Part shown: positions 33,010-42,286 of the stretch, one piece after another
Numbering within the stretch: the stretch's first letter is position 1
Layout: each line of letters begins with the position of its first letter
Assembly: GCA_017529875.1 (NCBI GenBank)
Contig: JAFXNC010000049.1
Location: 1-64,000 of the forward strand
Length of the DNA: 64,000 bases
Direction: 5' to 3'
From: Ruminococcus sp.
GTDB lineage: Bacteria; Bacillota; Clostridia; Oscillospirales; Ruminococcaceae
The notes under the pieces: model-generated
Told to the model about the DNA's origin: nothing
What the model saw: the letters and a program-made list of their open reading frames with translations, nothing else
Databases searched by the model: none
Translations under genes and position numbers: made by a program

Positions 33010-34227
33010 TCACGCCAGCTTCACCACCAGCGTAACCCGAAATTCGCCGTTTTGTATCTCGGCAAAGACCTCTCCCCCCATGAGGGACATGAGCCGCTTG
33101 CAGATGAACAGCCCCAGGCCGTTGCCCTTGACGCCCTCGGCGTTCCTGCCCCGGCGGAAGCTCTCGAATATCTGGGTCAGCTCCCCTTCTTCCAGCCGGC
33201 AGCCGGTGTCAGATACGGTTATGAGCTGGCAGCCGTCCATTTTGTCGAAGCTTATGCCGATGCGCCTGCCGTCGCCGTACTTTATGGCGTTCTCGACCAG
33301 GTTTTGCAGGCACTCACCCAGCCTGTCGGGGTCGCAGGAGAGGATGCAGTCGTCGTACCTGTCCACCGCGAACTCCGTCCCGGACATTTCAAGCTGCGGA
33401 GCATAGCGGGCGGATATCTTTGAGATGACCTGACTGAGATAGACCTCCCCCATATGCACCTCGAAGGTCATGAAATCCTCCCCCGCCGCCCGGGTTATCT
33501 CGGTGACGAAATGCTCTATCTCGTCGGCGCGGGTGTTGATGCTGCGCACCGCTTCAAGGCGCTTTTCCTCGTCCTTGTAGAGGCCGCGCTCCAAAGCTCT
33601 TGCGTTGAGCTTGATCGCCGAAAGGGGGGTCTTGATGTCGTGGGAGAGGGAGAGCAGCAGCAGCTTTTTGTCCCGCTGCAAGGTTATCTCTTTCTTGCGG
33701 CTGTCCTCGATGCTCTCGCGGAGCAGGTTCACACCCCAGGTGAACTTCCCAAAGAACCGGCTGCGCTCCTCCGGCAGCTCCACGGCGAGGTTGCCCTTCG
33801 CCAGCTCCTGAGGGACGCTGTTGAGCCTGCCGAAGGGCTTGATGATATTGCGGCGTATGTACAGAAGCAGTACCGCCGTCAGCAGTATCAGTCCCCCGAG
33901 GCAGCAGTTGACCGCCACTATCCCGGTATAGCTGTCCGAGACGGTATACTCCGCCCTCCACAGCCTGCCGCCGGCGTCTATAATGACATAATGCTCGTCG
34001 GAGGTATAGAGCCCCAAGTCCCCCTCGCCGTAGACCCCGGTGATATGGGGATATTTAGACAGGTCGAATGTCCCGGTCCCGTTTATCTCCTCGGCGAGGC
34101 GTTTGGCCTCCACCCGGTAGGCGCCGCTGTCGGTGCTGCGGCTGTTTATCATTATCACGTTGAGCACCGCCGCCGCCGCGATAAAGCAGAGCAGAGCCGC
34201 GATGCAAAGCCACCTGTACGCCTTCAT
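33010..34227 (-). CDS. Membrane sensor histidine kinase
   Basis: 405 residues. First membrane span at about 7-27, an external region of about 70 residues, second span about 103-123, HAMP-like linker, HisKA with the phosphoacceptor His196 in SLSHDIKTPLSAIK, then HATPase with N box NLVENAIKYGDG, G1 DTGCRLEEG and G2 GVKGNGLGLFICKRL. It pairs with the response regulator upstream (four-base overlap). The divergent FtsX-type transporter is the likely target, as in BceRS/VanRS-like systems that sense envelope-active compounds. Confidence 0.93.
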   Translation of the reverse strand: MKAYRWLCIAALLCFIAAAAVLNVIMINSRSTDSGAYRVEAKRLAEEINGTGTFDLSKYPHITGVYGEGDLGLYTSDEHYVIIDAGGRLWRAEYTVSDSYTGIVAVNCCLGGLILLTAVLLLYIRRNIIKPFGRLNSVPQELAKGNLAVELPEERSRFFGKFTWGVNLLRESIEDSRKKEITLQRDKKLLLLSLSHDIKTPLSAIKLNARALERGLYKDEEKRLEAVRSINTRADEIEHFVTEITRAAGEDFMTFEVHMGEVYLSQVISKISARYAPQLEMSGTEFAVDRYDDCILSCDPDRLGECLQNLVENAIKYGDGRRIGISFDKMDGCQLITVSDTGCRLEEGELTQIFESFRRGRNAEGVKGNGLGLFICKRLMSLMGGEVFAEIQNGEFRVTLVVKLA

Positions 34228-34886
34228 ACGAACTTATACCCCACGCCCCACACCGTCAGCAGGCGCTTGGCGTTCTTGGGGTCGTCCCCCAGCTTGCGGC
34301 GCAGGCGGTTGATGTGCACATGGAGGGTCTGAGGCTCGGAATCGCTGTCGCTGCCCCAGACGGTATTAAAGAGGTACTCCTTTTTCAGCGCCTTGCCCTG
34401 ATTCTCCACCAGCAGCCGCAGCAGCTCAAATTCCTTGGCAGGCAGGTCGGCGGGCTGGCCGTCTATGGTGGCGGTCTTGTCGGCTAAGTTCAGAACTACG
34501 CCGTCCGCCGAGAGCAGCTCACGCTGGTAGCGCCTGCGGAATATGCCCTTGATCTTGGCTATGAGAATATCCACGTCGTAGGGTTTCTCGATGTAATCGT
34601 CGGCGCCGAGGTCGAGGCCGCTGAGCTTGTCCTCCTTGTCGGTGCGTGCGCTGACTATGAGTATGGGCGTATCGGCGCTCTCCCTAAGCTTGGAGCACAC
34701 CGCAAAGCCGTTCAAGTCCGGCAGGTTGATATCCAGCACCACAAGCTTGGCGCCGTATCTTTCAAACAGCTGCAGGGCCCTCTCGCCGCTGTCCACCGCA
34801 GACACGGTATACCCCTCGCTGCGCAGGAAGTCGGTCAGCAGAGCCGCCAGTTCTTTATCGTCCTCAACTATCAGAATATCGGTCAT
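34224..34886 (-). CDS. OmpR-family response regulator
   Basis: 220 residues from ATG 34886 (GGGGTGATG upstream; a longer in-frame start at 34913 falls inside the promoter). Receiver domain with acidic pair Glu8/Asp9-10, phosphoacceptor Asp52 in VVLDINLPDLNG, Thr/Lys region VSARTDKEDKL; C-terminal winged helix with LPAKEFELLRLLVENQGKAL and HINRLRRKLGDDP. First gene of a likely five-gene operon with the kinase, dus, LRR protein and reductase. Confidence 0.95.
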   Translation of the reverse strand: MTDILIVEDDKELAALLTDFLRSEGYTVSAVDSGERALQLFERYGAKLVVLDINLPDLNGFAVCSKLRESADTPILIVSARTDKEDKLSGLDLGADDYIEKPYDVDILIAKIKGIFRRRYQRELLSADGVVLNLADKTATIDGQPADLPAKEFELLRLLVENQGKALKKEYLFNTVWGSDSDSEPQTLHVHINRLRRKLGDDPKNAKRLLTVWGVGYKFV

Positions 34887-34903
34887 AACATCACCCCGAG
34901 AAC

Positions 34904-34932
34904 AGTATAGCACATTTCAAGCTTATTTTCAA
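34904..34932 (-). promoter_or_regulatory. Promoter of the response regulator operon
   Basis: Minus-strand TTGAAA (34932-34927) and TATACT (34909-34904), 17-base spacer, 18 bases before the chosen ATG of the regulator. Confidence 0.8.
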
Positions 34933-35036
34933 GACTGTTCCGCGGCCTGCGCTCCGAAAGTTAAAGTCTTGTTAAGAACTTTTATGCTATGATGTAGACA
35001 CAGAGAAAAAAGCGTAAGCGAAATGAGGTAGAAGCT

Positions 35037-37382
35037 ATGTTCGGAAGGATACTTAAAAAAGACTTGAAACGAAGGAAGACAATGAACGTCATACTGCTGC
35101 TGTTCGTGGTGCTGGCGGCAATGTTCGCGGCGGCGGCGGTGAACAACATCGACGCCGTCACCGGCGGGGTGGAGCACTTCTTCAACGAGGCGGGGGTCAA
35201 GGACGTCTTCGTCAACGCCCCCTACGACTCGCAGCTGGACGCAGAACTGGCGGCTCTGCCCTCCACCCGGAGCGTTGCGATCGAGCATCAGCTGACGGTA
35301 CTGGAATCCACCCACTTCCGCTATGAGGGCAAGAAGCTTGCCAACTTCACCAACACCGCCAAGCTCATCACGGCGGCGGAGATGCCCATACGCTACTTCG
35401 ACAGCGGCAACAAGGTGATAACCGAAGTGGAGAAGGGCGGCTTCTACTGCACCACCGTGTTCACCACAGACCTTGACGTGAACATCGGCGACGAGTTCGA
35501 GCTCACCCTGGGCGACACGGTGAAAACCCTGAAATACTTAGGGCACTTCAAGGGCGCGATCTACGGCACTCAGCAGGCGGACTTCCCTTTCCTGCTGCTC
35601 AACGACGAGGACTTCAAGGATTACGAAAAGGAGTCCGCATCCCGCATCTGGGCGGACAAGGTCATCCACATCGAGACCGGGAACGTTCAGGAGGTGGAGG
35701 ACTGTGTTGACGGCATGGACGTCAACGTCTCCACCCGGGAGGACAAGAAGGGGCTCTACGTCTTCAACATGATCTCCGCCTACCTGATGATGATAATAAG
35801 CGTGATACTGATGCTCACAGGTTTCGTGATGCTGCGTTTCTCCATAGCCTTCACCATAGCCGAGGACTTCCGCGAGATCGGCGTTATGAAGGCGGTGGGC
35901 ATCAGCAACAGCGCCATTCGCAGGCTGTATATCATCAAGTATCTTGCGATCTCTGCGGTGGGCGCGGTGATAGGCTTTGTCTGCTCCATACCCCTCAGCA
36001 AGAGTATGCTCAGCACGGTCTCCGAGAATATGGTGCTGGGCAGCGAGAACGGCGTGCTGCTGGGGCTCATAAGCTGCGCCGCCGTGATCGTGCTGATAGT
36101 GCTGTTCTGCTACCTCTGCACCCGCAGGGTAAAGAAGCTCTCCCCCATAGACGCGGTGCGCAACGGTCAGACCGGCGAGCGGTTCCGCAAACGCAGCTTC
36201 ATGCACCTTGGGCGCTCAAAGCTCCCCGCCACCGGCTTTCTTGCGGCGAACGACGTGCTCAGCGCACCCAAGCAGTTCTCGGTGATAACGGTGCTGTTCA
36301 CCCTCTGCCTTATCATGATGACCATGATCTCCAACTTCTGCGAATCCCTGCAGGACGACAGCCTGAGCACCACCTTCGGCGCGGTAAAGAGCCATATCTC
36401 CCTGGCAGGGCTCTATCCGGAGCTGTTCCTCGATCAGGATGCCCCGGATAAGCTCATCGCCGAGACCGAGCAGATGCTCCGGGACAACGGTATGCCCGGA
36501 AAGGCCTTTATGAGCTTCGGCGCAGGCTATGACGTGAACTATAACGGCAAGAAACATATGGCGATCATCCAGGCCGCAAGAGGCTCCCTGCCGGAGGACT
36601 TCAACTATCTCGACGGCACCGCTCCCCTCAAGGACGACGAGGTGGCGCTCACCGGGTATCTGATGGACTACCTCGGCTGCGGCATAGGCGATACCGTGAC
36701 CTTTGAGGTCAGCGGCGAGGAACGCCGGTTCATGATAACCGGGCAGGTATCCAGCTTCGTGGGGGACGGCTACGCGGGCAGATTTTACAGCGATTTCAAG
36801 CAGGATATCGACAAGATCAACAACACCTCAGGCATACAGATACGCTTCGACGGCGACCCCTCGAAAGAGCAGATCGAGGCCAATGTGGAAAAGCTCCGGG
36901 AGGTGCTGGACACCGACAAGGTAATGACCAATACCGACGTAGTCCGCTCGGTGACGGGTATGTACGATACTCTGCTGGCCTCCAAGCGGCTGATGATGAT
37001 ACTGACGGTGATAGTCACGGCGCTGATCGTGATACTGATAGAGCGCTCCTTCATCTCCAAGGAGAAGAGCGAGATCGCGCTGATGAAGGCCATGGGCATC
37101 TCCAACGGCAGGATAATCGGTCAGCACACCCTGAGATTCGTGATAGTGGCAGTCATCGCCTGCATCATATCCTCGGCGGTGATACTCCCCCTGAGCAGTA
37201 TGCTGCTGAATATGATCTTCTCCCTCATCGGCGACGTATCGGGCGTACCTGCGGCCTTTGACGCGGCGGACATCTTCCTCGTCTGCCCCATGACGCTGAT
37301 AGGAGCGGCTGTGATATTCTCATTCCTGACCGCACTCTACACAAGGAAGATCAAGGCAAGCGATACGGCGAGCATTGAGTGA
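35037..37382 (+). CDS. FtsX/MacB-type ABC transporter permease
   Basis: 781 residues with about eight membrane spans: one at 18-40, three around 245-360 forming the first FtsX domain (ends FCYLCTRRVKKLSPIDAVRN), one near 410, and three around 645-770 forming the second (LMKAMGISNGRIIGQHTLRF). A large external domain lies between. The block EIGVMKAVGISNSAIRRLYI is the FtsX signature. Such permeases move or release lipids, lipoproteins or peptides from the membrane rather than import nutrients. The ATPase follows 230 bases downstream. The two-component system is divergent. Confidence 0.92.
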   Translation: MFGRILKKDLKRRKTMNVILLLFVVLAAMFAAAAVNNIDAVTGGVEHFFNEAGVKDVFVNAPYDSQLDAELAALPSTRSVAIEHQLTVLESTHFRYEGKKLANFTNTAKLITAAEMPIRYFDSGNKVITEVEKGGFYCTTVFTTDLDVNIGDEFELTLGDTVKTLKYLGHFKGAIYGTQQADFPFLLLNDEDFKDYEKESASRIWADKVIHIETGNVQEVEDCVDGMDVNVSTREDKKGLYVFNMISAYLMMIISVILMLTGFVMLRFSIAFTIAEDFREIGVMKAVGISNSAIRRLYIIKYLAISAVGAVIGFVCSIPLSKSMLSTVSENMVLGSENGVLLGLISCAAVIVLIVLFCYLCTRRVKKLSPIDAVRNGQTGERFRKRSFMHLGRSKLPATGFLAANDVLSAPKQFSVITVLFTLCLIMMTMISNFCESLQDDSLSTTFGAVKSHISLAGLYPELFLDQDAPDKLIAETEQMLRDNGMPGKAFMSFGAGYDVNYNGKKHMAIIQAARGSLPEDFNYLDGTAPLKDDEVALTGYLMDYLGCGIGDTVTFEVSGEERRFMITGQVSSFVGDGYAGRFYSDFKQDIDKINNTSGIQIRFDGDPSKEQIEANVEKLREVLDTDKVMTNTDVVRSVTGMYDTLLASKRLMMILTVIVTALIVILIERSFISKEKSEIALMKAMGISNGRIIGQHTLRFVIVAVIACIISSAVILPLSSMLLNMIFSLIGDVSGVPAAFDAADIFLVCPMTLIGAAVIFSFLTALYTRKIKASDTASIE

Positions 37383-37428
37383 AAATGTACAATGCACGAT
37401 CAGGACATAAAACCTGTTATCGACCAAA

Positions 37429-37461
37429 GGGTGAGCTGAAAGCAAAACCCTCAGCTCACCC
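37429..37461 (+). promoter_or_regulatory. Intercistronic stem-loop between permease and ATPase genes
   Basis: Eleven-bp perfect stem GGGTGAGCTGA / TCAGCTCACCC with an 11-base A-rich loop and no T-run. It may be an attenuator or a processing/stability element setting permease to ATPase ratio. Confidence 0.5.
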
Positions 37462-37611
37462 AACGGTGATATAGATTCCCAACAAAGTTCTGACAGATAG
37501 GAACCACTCCGCGCGAGCAGTCAAAGCCTGATGCCCGTTGCAGGAAGTGAGAAACGACGATAAAAGGACAGGCGCGAGCCACCGCATCGCGCCGTCACGG
37601 AGGTAATTAAA

Positions 37612-38382
37612 ATGAATACAGTACTTCAGACCAAGTCCCTTTGCAAGACCTATATAGTGAACAAGCACCAGAACAACGTGCTGAAAAACATCGACCTGAC
37701 TGTCGGGGAGGGCGAAATGGTGGCGGTCATGGGGCCGTCGGGCTCCGGAAAAAGCACCCTGCTCTACTGCGTGTCGGGCATGGACAGAGCCACCTCGGGG
37801 GAGGTGCTGTTCGAGGGGCGTGACACCACCAGGCTCAAAGACAAGGAGCTTGCCCGGCTGAGGCTGGACGAGATGGGATTCATCTTCCAGCAGATGTACA
37901 TGATGAAGAACCTGTCGCTGCTGGACAACATCATCCTGCCGGCGGTGCAGTCGAAGAAGAGCACCGAGACCCGCCGTCAGACGGAGGATCGGGGCAGGGC
38001 GCTGATGAAGCGGCTGGGCATCGAGGACGTGGGGGGCAATGACATCAACGAGGCCTCGGGAGGGCAGCTGCAAAGGGCTTGTATCTGCCGGAGCATGATA
38101 AACTCGCCGAAGGTCATATTTGCCGACGAGCCTACGGGGGCGCTGAACCGCGCCTCATCGGACGAGGTAATGAACGAGCTGCTGGCGCTGAACAAGGACG
38201 GCACGACGGTGATGTGCGTGACCCATGATCCGAAGGTGGCGGCGAAGTGCAGCCGGGTGCTTTACCTTGTGGACGGGAGCATTGTGGGAGAGATGGCGCT
38301 GGGGCATTTCGGCGGCACGGAGAAGGAGCTGAGAGACAGAGAGCGTGCGCTGAACAACTGGCTGATGGAGCAAGGGTGGTGA
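37612..38382 (+). CDS. ABC transporter ATPase, LolD/MacB type
   Basis: 256 residues. Walker A GPSGSGKSTLL at about 42-52, Q-loop IFQQMYMM, signature ASGGQLQRACI near 145, Walker B VIFADEPTGALN, D-loop and H-loop VMCVTHDPKVAAKCS. It powers the FtsX-type permease upstream. The ribosome site GGAGGT stands a few bases before ATG. The signature motif is ASGGQ rather than LSGGQ, within the normal range. Confidence 0.93.
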   Translation: MNTVLQTKSLCKTYIVNKHQNNVLKNIDLTVGEGEMVAVMGPSGSGKSTLLYCVSGMDRATSGEVLFEGRDTTRLKDKELARLRLDEMGFIFQQMYMMKNLSLLDNIILPAVQSKKSTETRRQTEDRGRALMKRLGIEDVGGNDINEASGGQLQRACICRSMINSPKVIFADEPTGALNRASSDEVMNELLALNKDGTTVMCVTHDPKVAAKCSRVLYLVDGSIVGEMALGHFGGTEKELRDRERALNNWLMEQGW

Positions 38383-38390
38383 ACCCGCCT

Positions 38391-38416
38391 AAGGCGGGGC
38401 GTAATTCCGCCTTTTG
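38391..38416 (+). terminator. Terminator of the ABC transporter unit
   Basis: AAGGCGG at 38391-38397 pairs with CCGCCTT at 38407-38413, followed by TTG. Confidence 0.65.
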
Positions 38417-38539
38417 TGTCAGAAATGCAGAGCTGTTCACTTAGCGCGACGGCGGGGCTGAGGGAGAGCGCAAAGCCATACAACGAACGCGAAAGCGATC
38501 CGGGATCATCTTTCTTCCTCGTCTTCGCTCGGAAGAAAT

Positions 38540-38632
38540 CGGGGCAGCGCCCTCCATAAGCTGGAGGGTGCAGGACATATGCTCTACCTGCCCAACTGGG
38601 AGGAGATAATTTCCGAGGCGCAGCTTTCTTGA
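38540..38632 (+). pseudogene. Alpha/beta-hydrolase C-terminal remnant
   Basis: The frame ending at TGA 38630-38632 reads GSALHKLEGAGHMLYLPNWE then EIISEAQLS. 'L-x-x-L-E-G-A-G-H-M-L-Y-L' is the block around the catalytic His of alpha/beta hydrolases. Nothing upstream in frame supports a full gene. The stop codon overlaps the -35 box of the next promoter. Confidence 0.5.
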
Positions 38633-38657
38633 CTTGAATAAAGAAATGGTGTATAAT
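38629..38657 (+). promoter_or_regulatory. Promoter of the PAS/ATPase protein gene
   Basis: TTGACT (38629-38634) and TATAAT (38652-38657) with a 17-base spacer. Confidence 0.85.
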
Positions 38658-38704
38658 CAAAGTGACCCCGCACATTGCAGACGGTCGGAACGGAGATGAT
38701 CACT

Positions 38705-39775
38705 GTGGATATTATTGAAGCGGTCAAGGAGCTGTATGCCGGTTCGCCGGAAAAGGCTGCCATTTATGACAGCCAGTTTTATATGATCTGGAAAAACAAC
38801 GACGACGTCCCCCTGGGAGTGACCCTCTCAGATCTGGTGCCGGAGCGCCCCACGCAGGTGTACAGACTGCCAATTGAGAAGGATATCCTCTGCCAGTGCC
38901 GTACAGGCTGCGCAGTCAGGATCAAGCCCCTGCGCCGGGATGGGGAGACGGCGGCTTATCTTCTGCTGTTCTATGGATCCGAGGATATACAGCAGCTGGT
39001 GTCACATTCCGAAAAGCTCAAAGAGAACGAGGTGGTCACAGGCAACCTCCGCTCCAACCTTTCGCGGATATTCCTGACTCTCGAAAAAATGAAAAAAGAC
39101 CTCGGGTTCAGCTTCCTCGATACTAACCGCGAGATCCTTGACGCTGTCCGCACCGCACTTTCGACGGTAACGAACAGAGCATATGTGGACAGGGCTTTTT
39201 CCCCCTTGAAGACCGTCTCCGCCGAGGACATCTCGGGATTGCTGGGCTTCATCGCAGGGGAGGTCAGGCCACTCATGGAAAACGGCGGCTGCGTCCTCAC
39301 TACGGATATCGAACGCTCCGTCTTTGCCGATGTTGACCTTAAACTCATGGAGGCCTCGGTGCTCAACCTCCTTGTCAACGGCCTCATGTACAGCAGCGCA
39401 CTGGATAAGGCGATCTCTCTCACCCTGCGCAGGGACGGCCCCAGAGCCCTCATCACGGTGACGGACAACGGCACCTCCGCCAACCTGTCAAGGATAAGGA
39501 GCCTCTCTGTCTACGCCGGACGGGAGCTGGAGTACAAGAACTGCGAGTGCCTCGGACTGGTGCTGGCAAGGCAGACCTGCTTACAGCTGGGCGGCGACCT
39601 CACCTTCTCCCTCACCCCCGCCGGGGGACTGTCTGCTGTAATGGAGTTCCCATGCTATCCCGACGGTGTTCCCGCAGAGTTCAGGAACGCCCGGAAATAC
39701 TCGCCTTATACCTCCCTCGACCCGCAGACCTGCATACTTGCCAAGGCCGTCATAGGGTCGGAGGACAGCGACTGA
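38705..39775 (+). CDS. Histidine-kinase-like protein with degenerate motifs
   Basis: 356 residues from GTG 38705 (GGAG nine bases upstream); ATG 38696 overlaps that site. N-terminal PAS-like region (about 1-105: YDSQFYMIWKNNDDVPLG), a helical pair where HisKA would be (VTGNLRSNLSRIFLTLEKMK: Asn stands where the phosphoacceptor His is expected), and a C-terminal GHKL-type ATPase fold with N box-like NLLVNGLMYSS and a weakened G1 box VTDNGTS; G2 is CLGLVLARQT. It is soluble. I infer a pseudokinase or a regulator using only the ATP-binding fold. No response regulator is adjacent. Confidence 0.7.
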   Translation: MDIIEAVKELYAGSPEKAAIYDSQFYMIWKNNDDVPLGVTLSDLVPERPTQVYRLPIEKDILCQCRTGCAVRIKPLRRDGETAAYLLLFYGSEDIQQLVSHSEKLKENEVVTGNLRSNLSRIFLTLEKMKKDLGFSFLDTNREILDAVRTALSTVTNRAYVDRAFSPLKTVSAEDISGLLGFIAGEVRPLMENGGCVLTTDIERSVFADVDLKLMEASVLNLLVNGLMYSSALDKAISLTLRRDGPRALITVTDNGTSANLSRIRSLSVYAGRELEYKNCECLGLVLARQTCLQLGGDLTFSLTPAGGLSAVMEFPCYPDGVPAEFRNARKYSPYTSLDPQTCILAKAVIGSEDSD

Positions 39776-39787
39776 GCCGAAAGCAGC

Positions 39788-40192
39788 TCAGCCCATGCCC
39801 TCAGACCTGTCCTCGGTGATGAAGAAAAACAGCGCCGCCAGCAGCAGTATCGCTCCCGCCACGGGGTAGACTTTCAGCAGAGAATTGCTGCTGCCGTAGA
39901 TGCGCACAACGCCCGTCGAGACCGAACCGAGGGTAAGAGTAGCAGAGGCGGCGTTGAGGCAGTTGAGGAACTTCCTCCGGGGCGGGCGCTTCATGAGCAG
40001 CCCCATGAGCAGCAGCGTAAATCCCGCCGTCAGCGGGAACAGGAAGGCATAGATCATATAATACGAGTAGACCTCGTGGCTGAACACCTCATATATCATA
40101 CCGAAGACCGCGAAGAACAACGCGGCTCCAAGCTCTCCCGCAGCGTGACAAAGCACACGCCTGCGGGAGCTTTCGTTAACCGATGTAAACAA
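39788..40192 (-). CDS. Small integral membrane protein, four spans
   Basis: 134 residues with four hydrophobic segments (AALFFAVFGMIYEVF, YMIYAFLFPLTAGFTLLLMG, LNAASATLTLGSVSTGVV, VAGAILLLAALFFFI). No family recognised. Its start lies inside the end of the phosphodiester glycosidase gene (17-base overlap), so it is the last gene of that three-gene operon. Confidence 0.75.
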   Translation of the reverse strand: MFTSVNESSRRRVLCHAAGELGAALFFAVFGMIYEVFSHEVYSYYMIYAFLFPLTAGFTLLLMGLLMKRPPRRKFLNCLNAASATLTLGSVSTGVVRIYGSSNSLLKVYPVAGAILLLAALFFFITEDRSEGMG

Positions 40193-41240
40193 TGTCGCTC
40201 ACGCTCCTTTCCTTGCTGCTGCTGCCGGTGGTGGTGGGGTTGTTGACTACCCTGCCCTGCCAGTACATGGTGGAGGAACCGCCGCCGTCCAGATTATATG
40301 CGGCAGACGCCCCCAGAGACTGCATGAACTCCGCCAGCTCCCGCAGGGACAGCCCCTCGCTTTCCGACGTCCTGCCGTCGCAGACCACGAAGAGGTAATG
40401 CAGGTCATCGACTATGCCGATGGCGGTGCGGGGGTTGCTTGCCATAGCCCTGCCCACCTCGTCGGAGGAGGTCACCGAGATCTCACCGTCCTCGATAAGC
40501 GCCGGCCCGAAGGAGAAGGCCTGCCAAACCCCCTCGTCGATGAGCTGCTGGGCGGTCTTCTCGCCGGAGTCGGTGATCTCGAAATGTCCGTCGGCGTAGA
40601 TGCACAGCACGTCGGTGTCGGCGGTGCCGGTGTCCCGGTAGAGGACGCCGTTGCGGATGACGTAGCCCTTTTCCCTTGCGCCGTAGTAGTCGCCGTTGAT
40701 CGCCAGTATCGCGCCGTTGTCCGCCGCCATGGAGGAGGTCTTGTCGGTGACGTTCTTGCCGTAGCTGTTTTTGGCAAGGGCGGTCTTTAAGTACTGCGCC
40801 GAGGTGAGCTTTATGTCAGCCACGTAGCATTTGGTGTTGTGGACTGTGTATTCTGTCAGGGTGATGCTGATGTTTTCGTCGGTGTAGGTGTCTGATGAGG
40901 CGGCTGTCTCGGCGGAATAGTATTCCGCCGCGGAGGAGCTCCCGGGGGCGGTGTTTATCTCCTGGGAGCTCCTTTTCCGGGACTTGCCGGAACTCCTGAC
41001 GGATGCTTTGGAGGATGCCTCGGAGCTGTCGGCAGTGCTGCTCTCGTCGGCCTGTGAGGAGGATGTGTCCAGGGGTCTCTGTTCGATATCATCGAACAGA
41101 GAGTAGTTGATCTCCCCCGCCGAGCTGTCCGAGACCGTTGGGATGACGAAGGTATCCAGCATCACATACCCTGTATACCCCACCAGCGCCGCACCGTAGA
41201 CCAGCGCGAAGAGCCAGCCCTTTTTGCTTTTGCGGTTCAT
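40176..41240 (-). CDS. Membrane-anchored phosphodiester glycosidase (NAGPA-like)
   Basis: 354 residues. A span at about 10-32 anchors it; a Ser/Lys/Ala linker follows to about 120; then the NAGPA/DUF2233 domain to the end: ILAINGDYYGAREKGYVIRN, RTAIGIVDDLHYLFVVCDGR and the hallmark AAYNLDGGGSSTMYWQG. The family removes N-acetylglucosamine or related groups from phosphodiesters, e.g. on teichoic-acid-like or exopolysaccharide phosphates. Coupled by ATGA to the glycosyltransferase-GtrA gene upstream, which suggests a role in cell-wall glycan decoration. Confidence 0.9.
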   Translation of the reverse strand: MNRKSKKGWLFALVYGAALVGYTGYVMLDTFVIPTVSDSSAGEINYSLFDDIEQRPLDTSSSQADESSTADSSEASSKASVRSSGKSRKRSSQEINTAPGSSSAAEYYSAETAASSDTYTDENISITLTEYTVHNTKCYVADIKLTSAQYLKTALAKNSYGKNVTDKTSSMAADNGAILAINGDYYGAREKGYVIRNGVLYRDTGTADTDVLCIYADGHFEITDSGEKTAQQLIDEGVWQAFSFGPALIEDGEISVTSSDEVGRAMASNPRTAIGIVDDLHYLFVVCDGRTSESEGLSLRELAEFMQSLGASAAYNLDGGGSSTMYWQGRVVNNPTTTGSSSKERSVSDIVYIG

Positions 41241-42286
41241 CTTTCGTCAGCCTCCTTTTTCCTGAATATGATCTTGCGCTGGACTGTCCAGCTCACGAAG
41301 AACATGGCGGTCTCGGTTATGAGCTTGGCTATGTAGCTGTTCAGCGGGGTGACGGTGATGAGTAGTTTCAGTATCACCGTGTTGCATGCCAGCACGAACA
41401 GCGCCAGCGCAAAGTACTGCACCGCCGACTTCGGCACCTGCCCCTTGCTGCCGAAGACCAGCCTGCGGTTGAGCTCGAAGTTTGCCGCCGCACTGAATAT
41501 CCTCGCGGAGATATTCGAGGCCACCGCCGACCCTGTCAGCAGCGAGAACAGGCAGAACAGCAGATAGTCCAGCCCGAAGCACACCAGCGAGGACAGGGAG
41601 AATTTGATGATCTCCTTGTATATCCTCACCGAGTCCCGCACCGGGCGGAAATGGGAGGATGAGTTGCCGTCGATGTAGATAGTCTGTATCGGTACTTCCT
41701 TTATGGGCAAGCCCTCCCGGGCGCAGTCCATGAGGACGTTCATCTCGTACTCGTAGCGGTCGCCGGGAATGGCGCACATACGGTCTATGAGCCGGTCTGA
41801 GAAGGCTCTCAGCCCGGTCTGGGTGTCGCTGACGTCCACCCCGGAGGACAGCCGGAACACCGTCCGGGTCATCCTGTTGCCGAAAAGGCTCTTTTTCGGG
41901 ACGTTGGCCTCCTTGCCGAAGGCTCTGCACCCCAGCACCAGGCAGGATGAACTGCGTGCAGCCGCCTCGCTGACCCTCACCGCGTCGGCGACGCTGTGCT
42001 GACCGTCGGCGTCAAGGGTCACAACGGTGTATGGCGGGAAAAACGTCCTGCCGATGAACCGCAGGCCGGTCTTCAGCGCCGCGCCTTTGCCCTTGTTCAC
42101 CCTGTGGCAGATGACCGCCGCATACTCAGACGCCGCCTCGAACACGCCGTCGGACTCCGTGCCGCTGCCGTCGTCCACTATCACCACCGAGAAGCCCTGC
42201 CGGGACAGCTCCCCGGCGAGCTCTGTCAATGCCTCTCCCGGCTTGTAGGCGGGGATGAGGGCTATCATACTGTTGGTCTTCTCCAT
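41237..42286 (-). CDS. Glycosyltransferase family 2 / GtrA fusion
   Basis: 349 residues. N-terminal GT2 domain (1-225): ALIPAYKPGEALTELAGEL, VIVDDGSGTESD, TLDADGQHSVAD with the DxD motif, and a C-terminal GtrA-like four-span domain (about 228-345: IKFSLSSLVCFGLDYLLFCL ... FFVSWTVQRKIIFRK). GT2 enzymes of this DPM1-like type load a sugar on polyprenyl phosphate, and GtrA helps move it across the membrane; the fusion joins both steps. First gene of an operon with the phosphodiester glycosidase and a membrane protein. Confidence 0.92.
   Translation of the reverse strand: MEKTNSMIALIPAYKPGEALTELAGELSRQGFSVVIVDDGSGTESDGVFEAASEYAAVICHRVNKGKGAALKTGLRFIGRTFFPPYTVVTLDADGQHSVADAVRVSEAAARSSSCLVLGCRAFGKEANVPKKSLFGNRMTRTVFRLSSGVDVSDTQTGLRAFSDRLIDRMCAIPGDRYEYEMNVLMDCAREGLPIKEVPIQTIYIDGNSSSHFRPVRDSVRIYKEIIKFSLSSLVCFGLDYLLFCLFSLLTGSAVASNISARIFSAAANFELNRRLVFGSKGQVPKSAVQYFALALFVLACNTVILKLLITVTPLNSYIAKLITETAMFFVSWTVQRKIIFRKKEADER

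Noticed and set aside
33454-34332. Plus-strand frame opposite the histidine kinase
   Set aside because: The kinase has every expected motif; this frame has none and lacks a ribosome site.
37383-37611. Possible small gene between permease and ATPase
   Set aside because: No frame has a ribosome site; only the stem-loop at 37429-37461 is supported.
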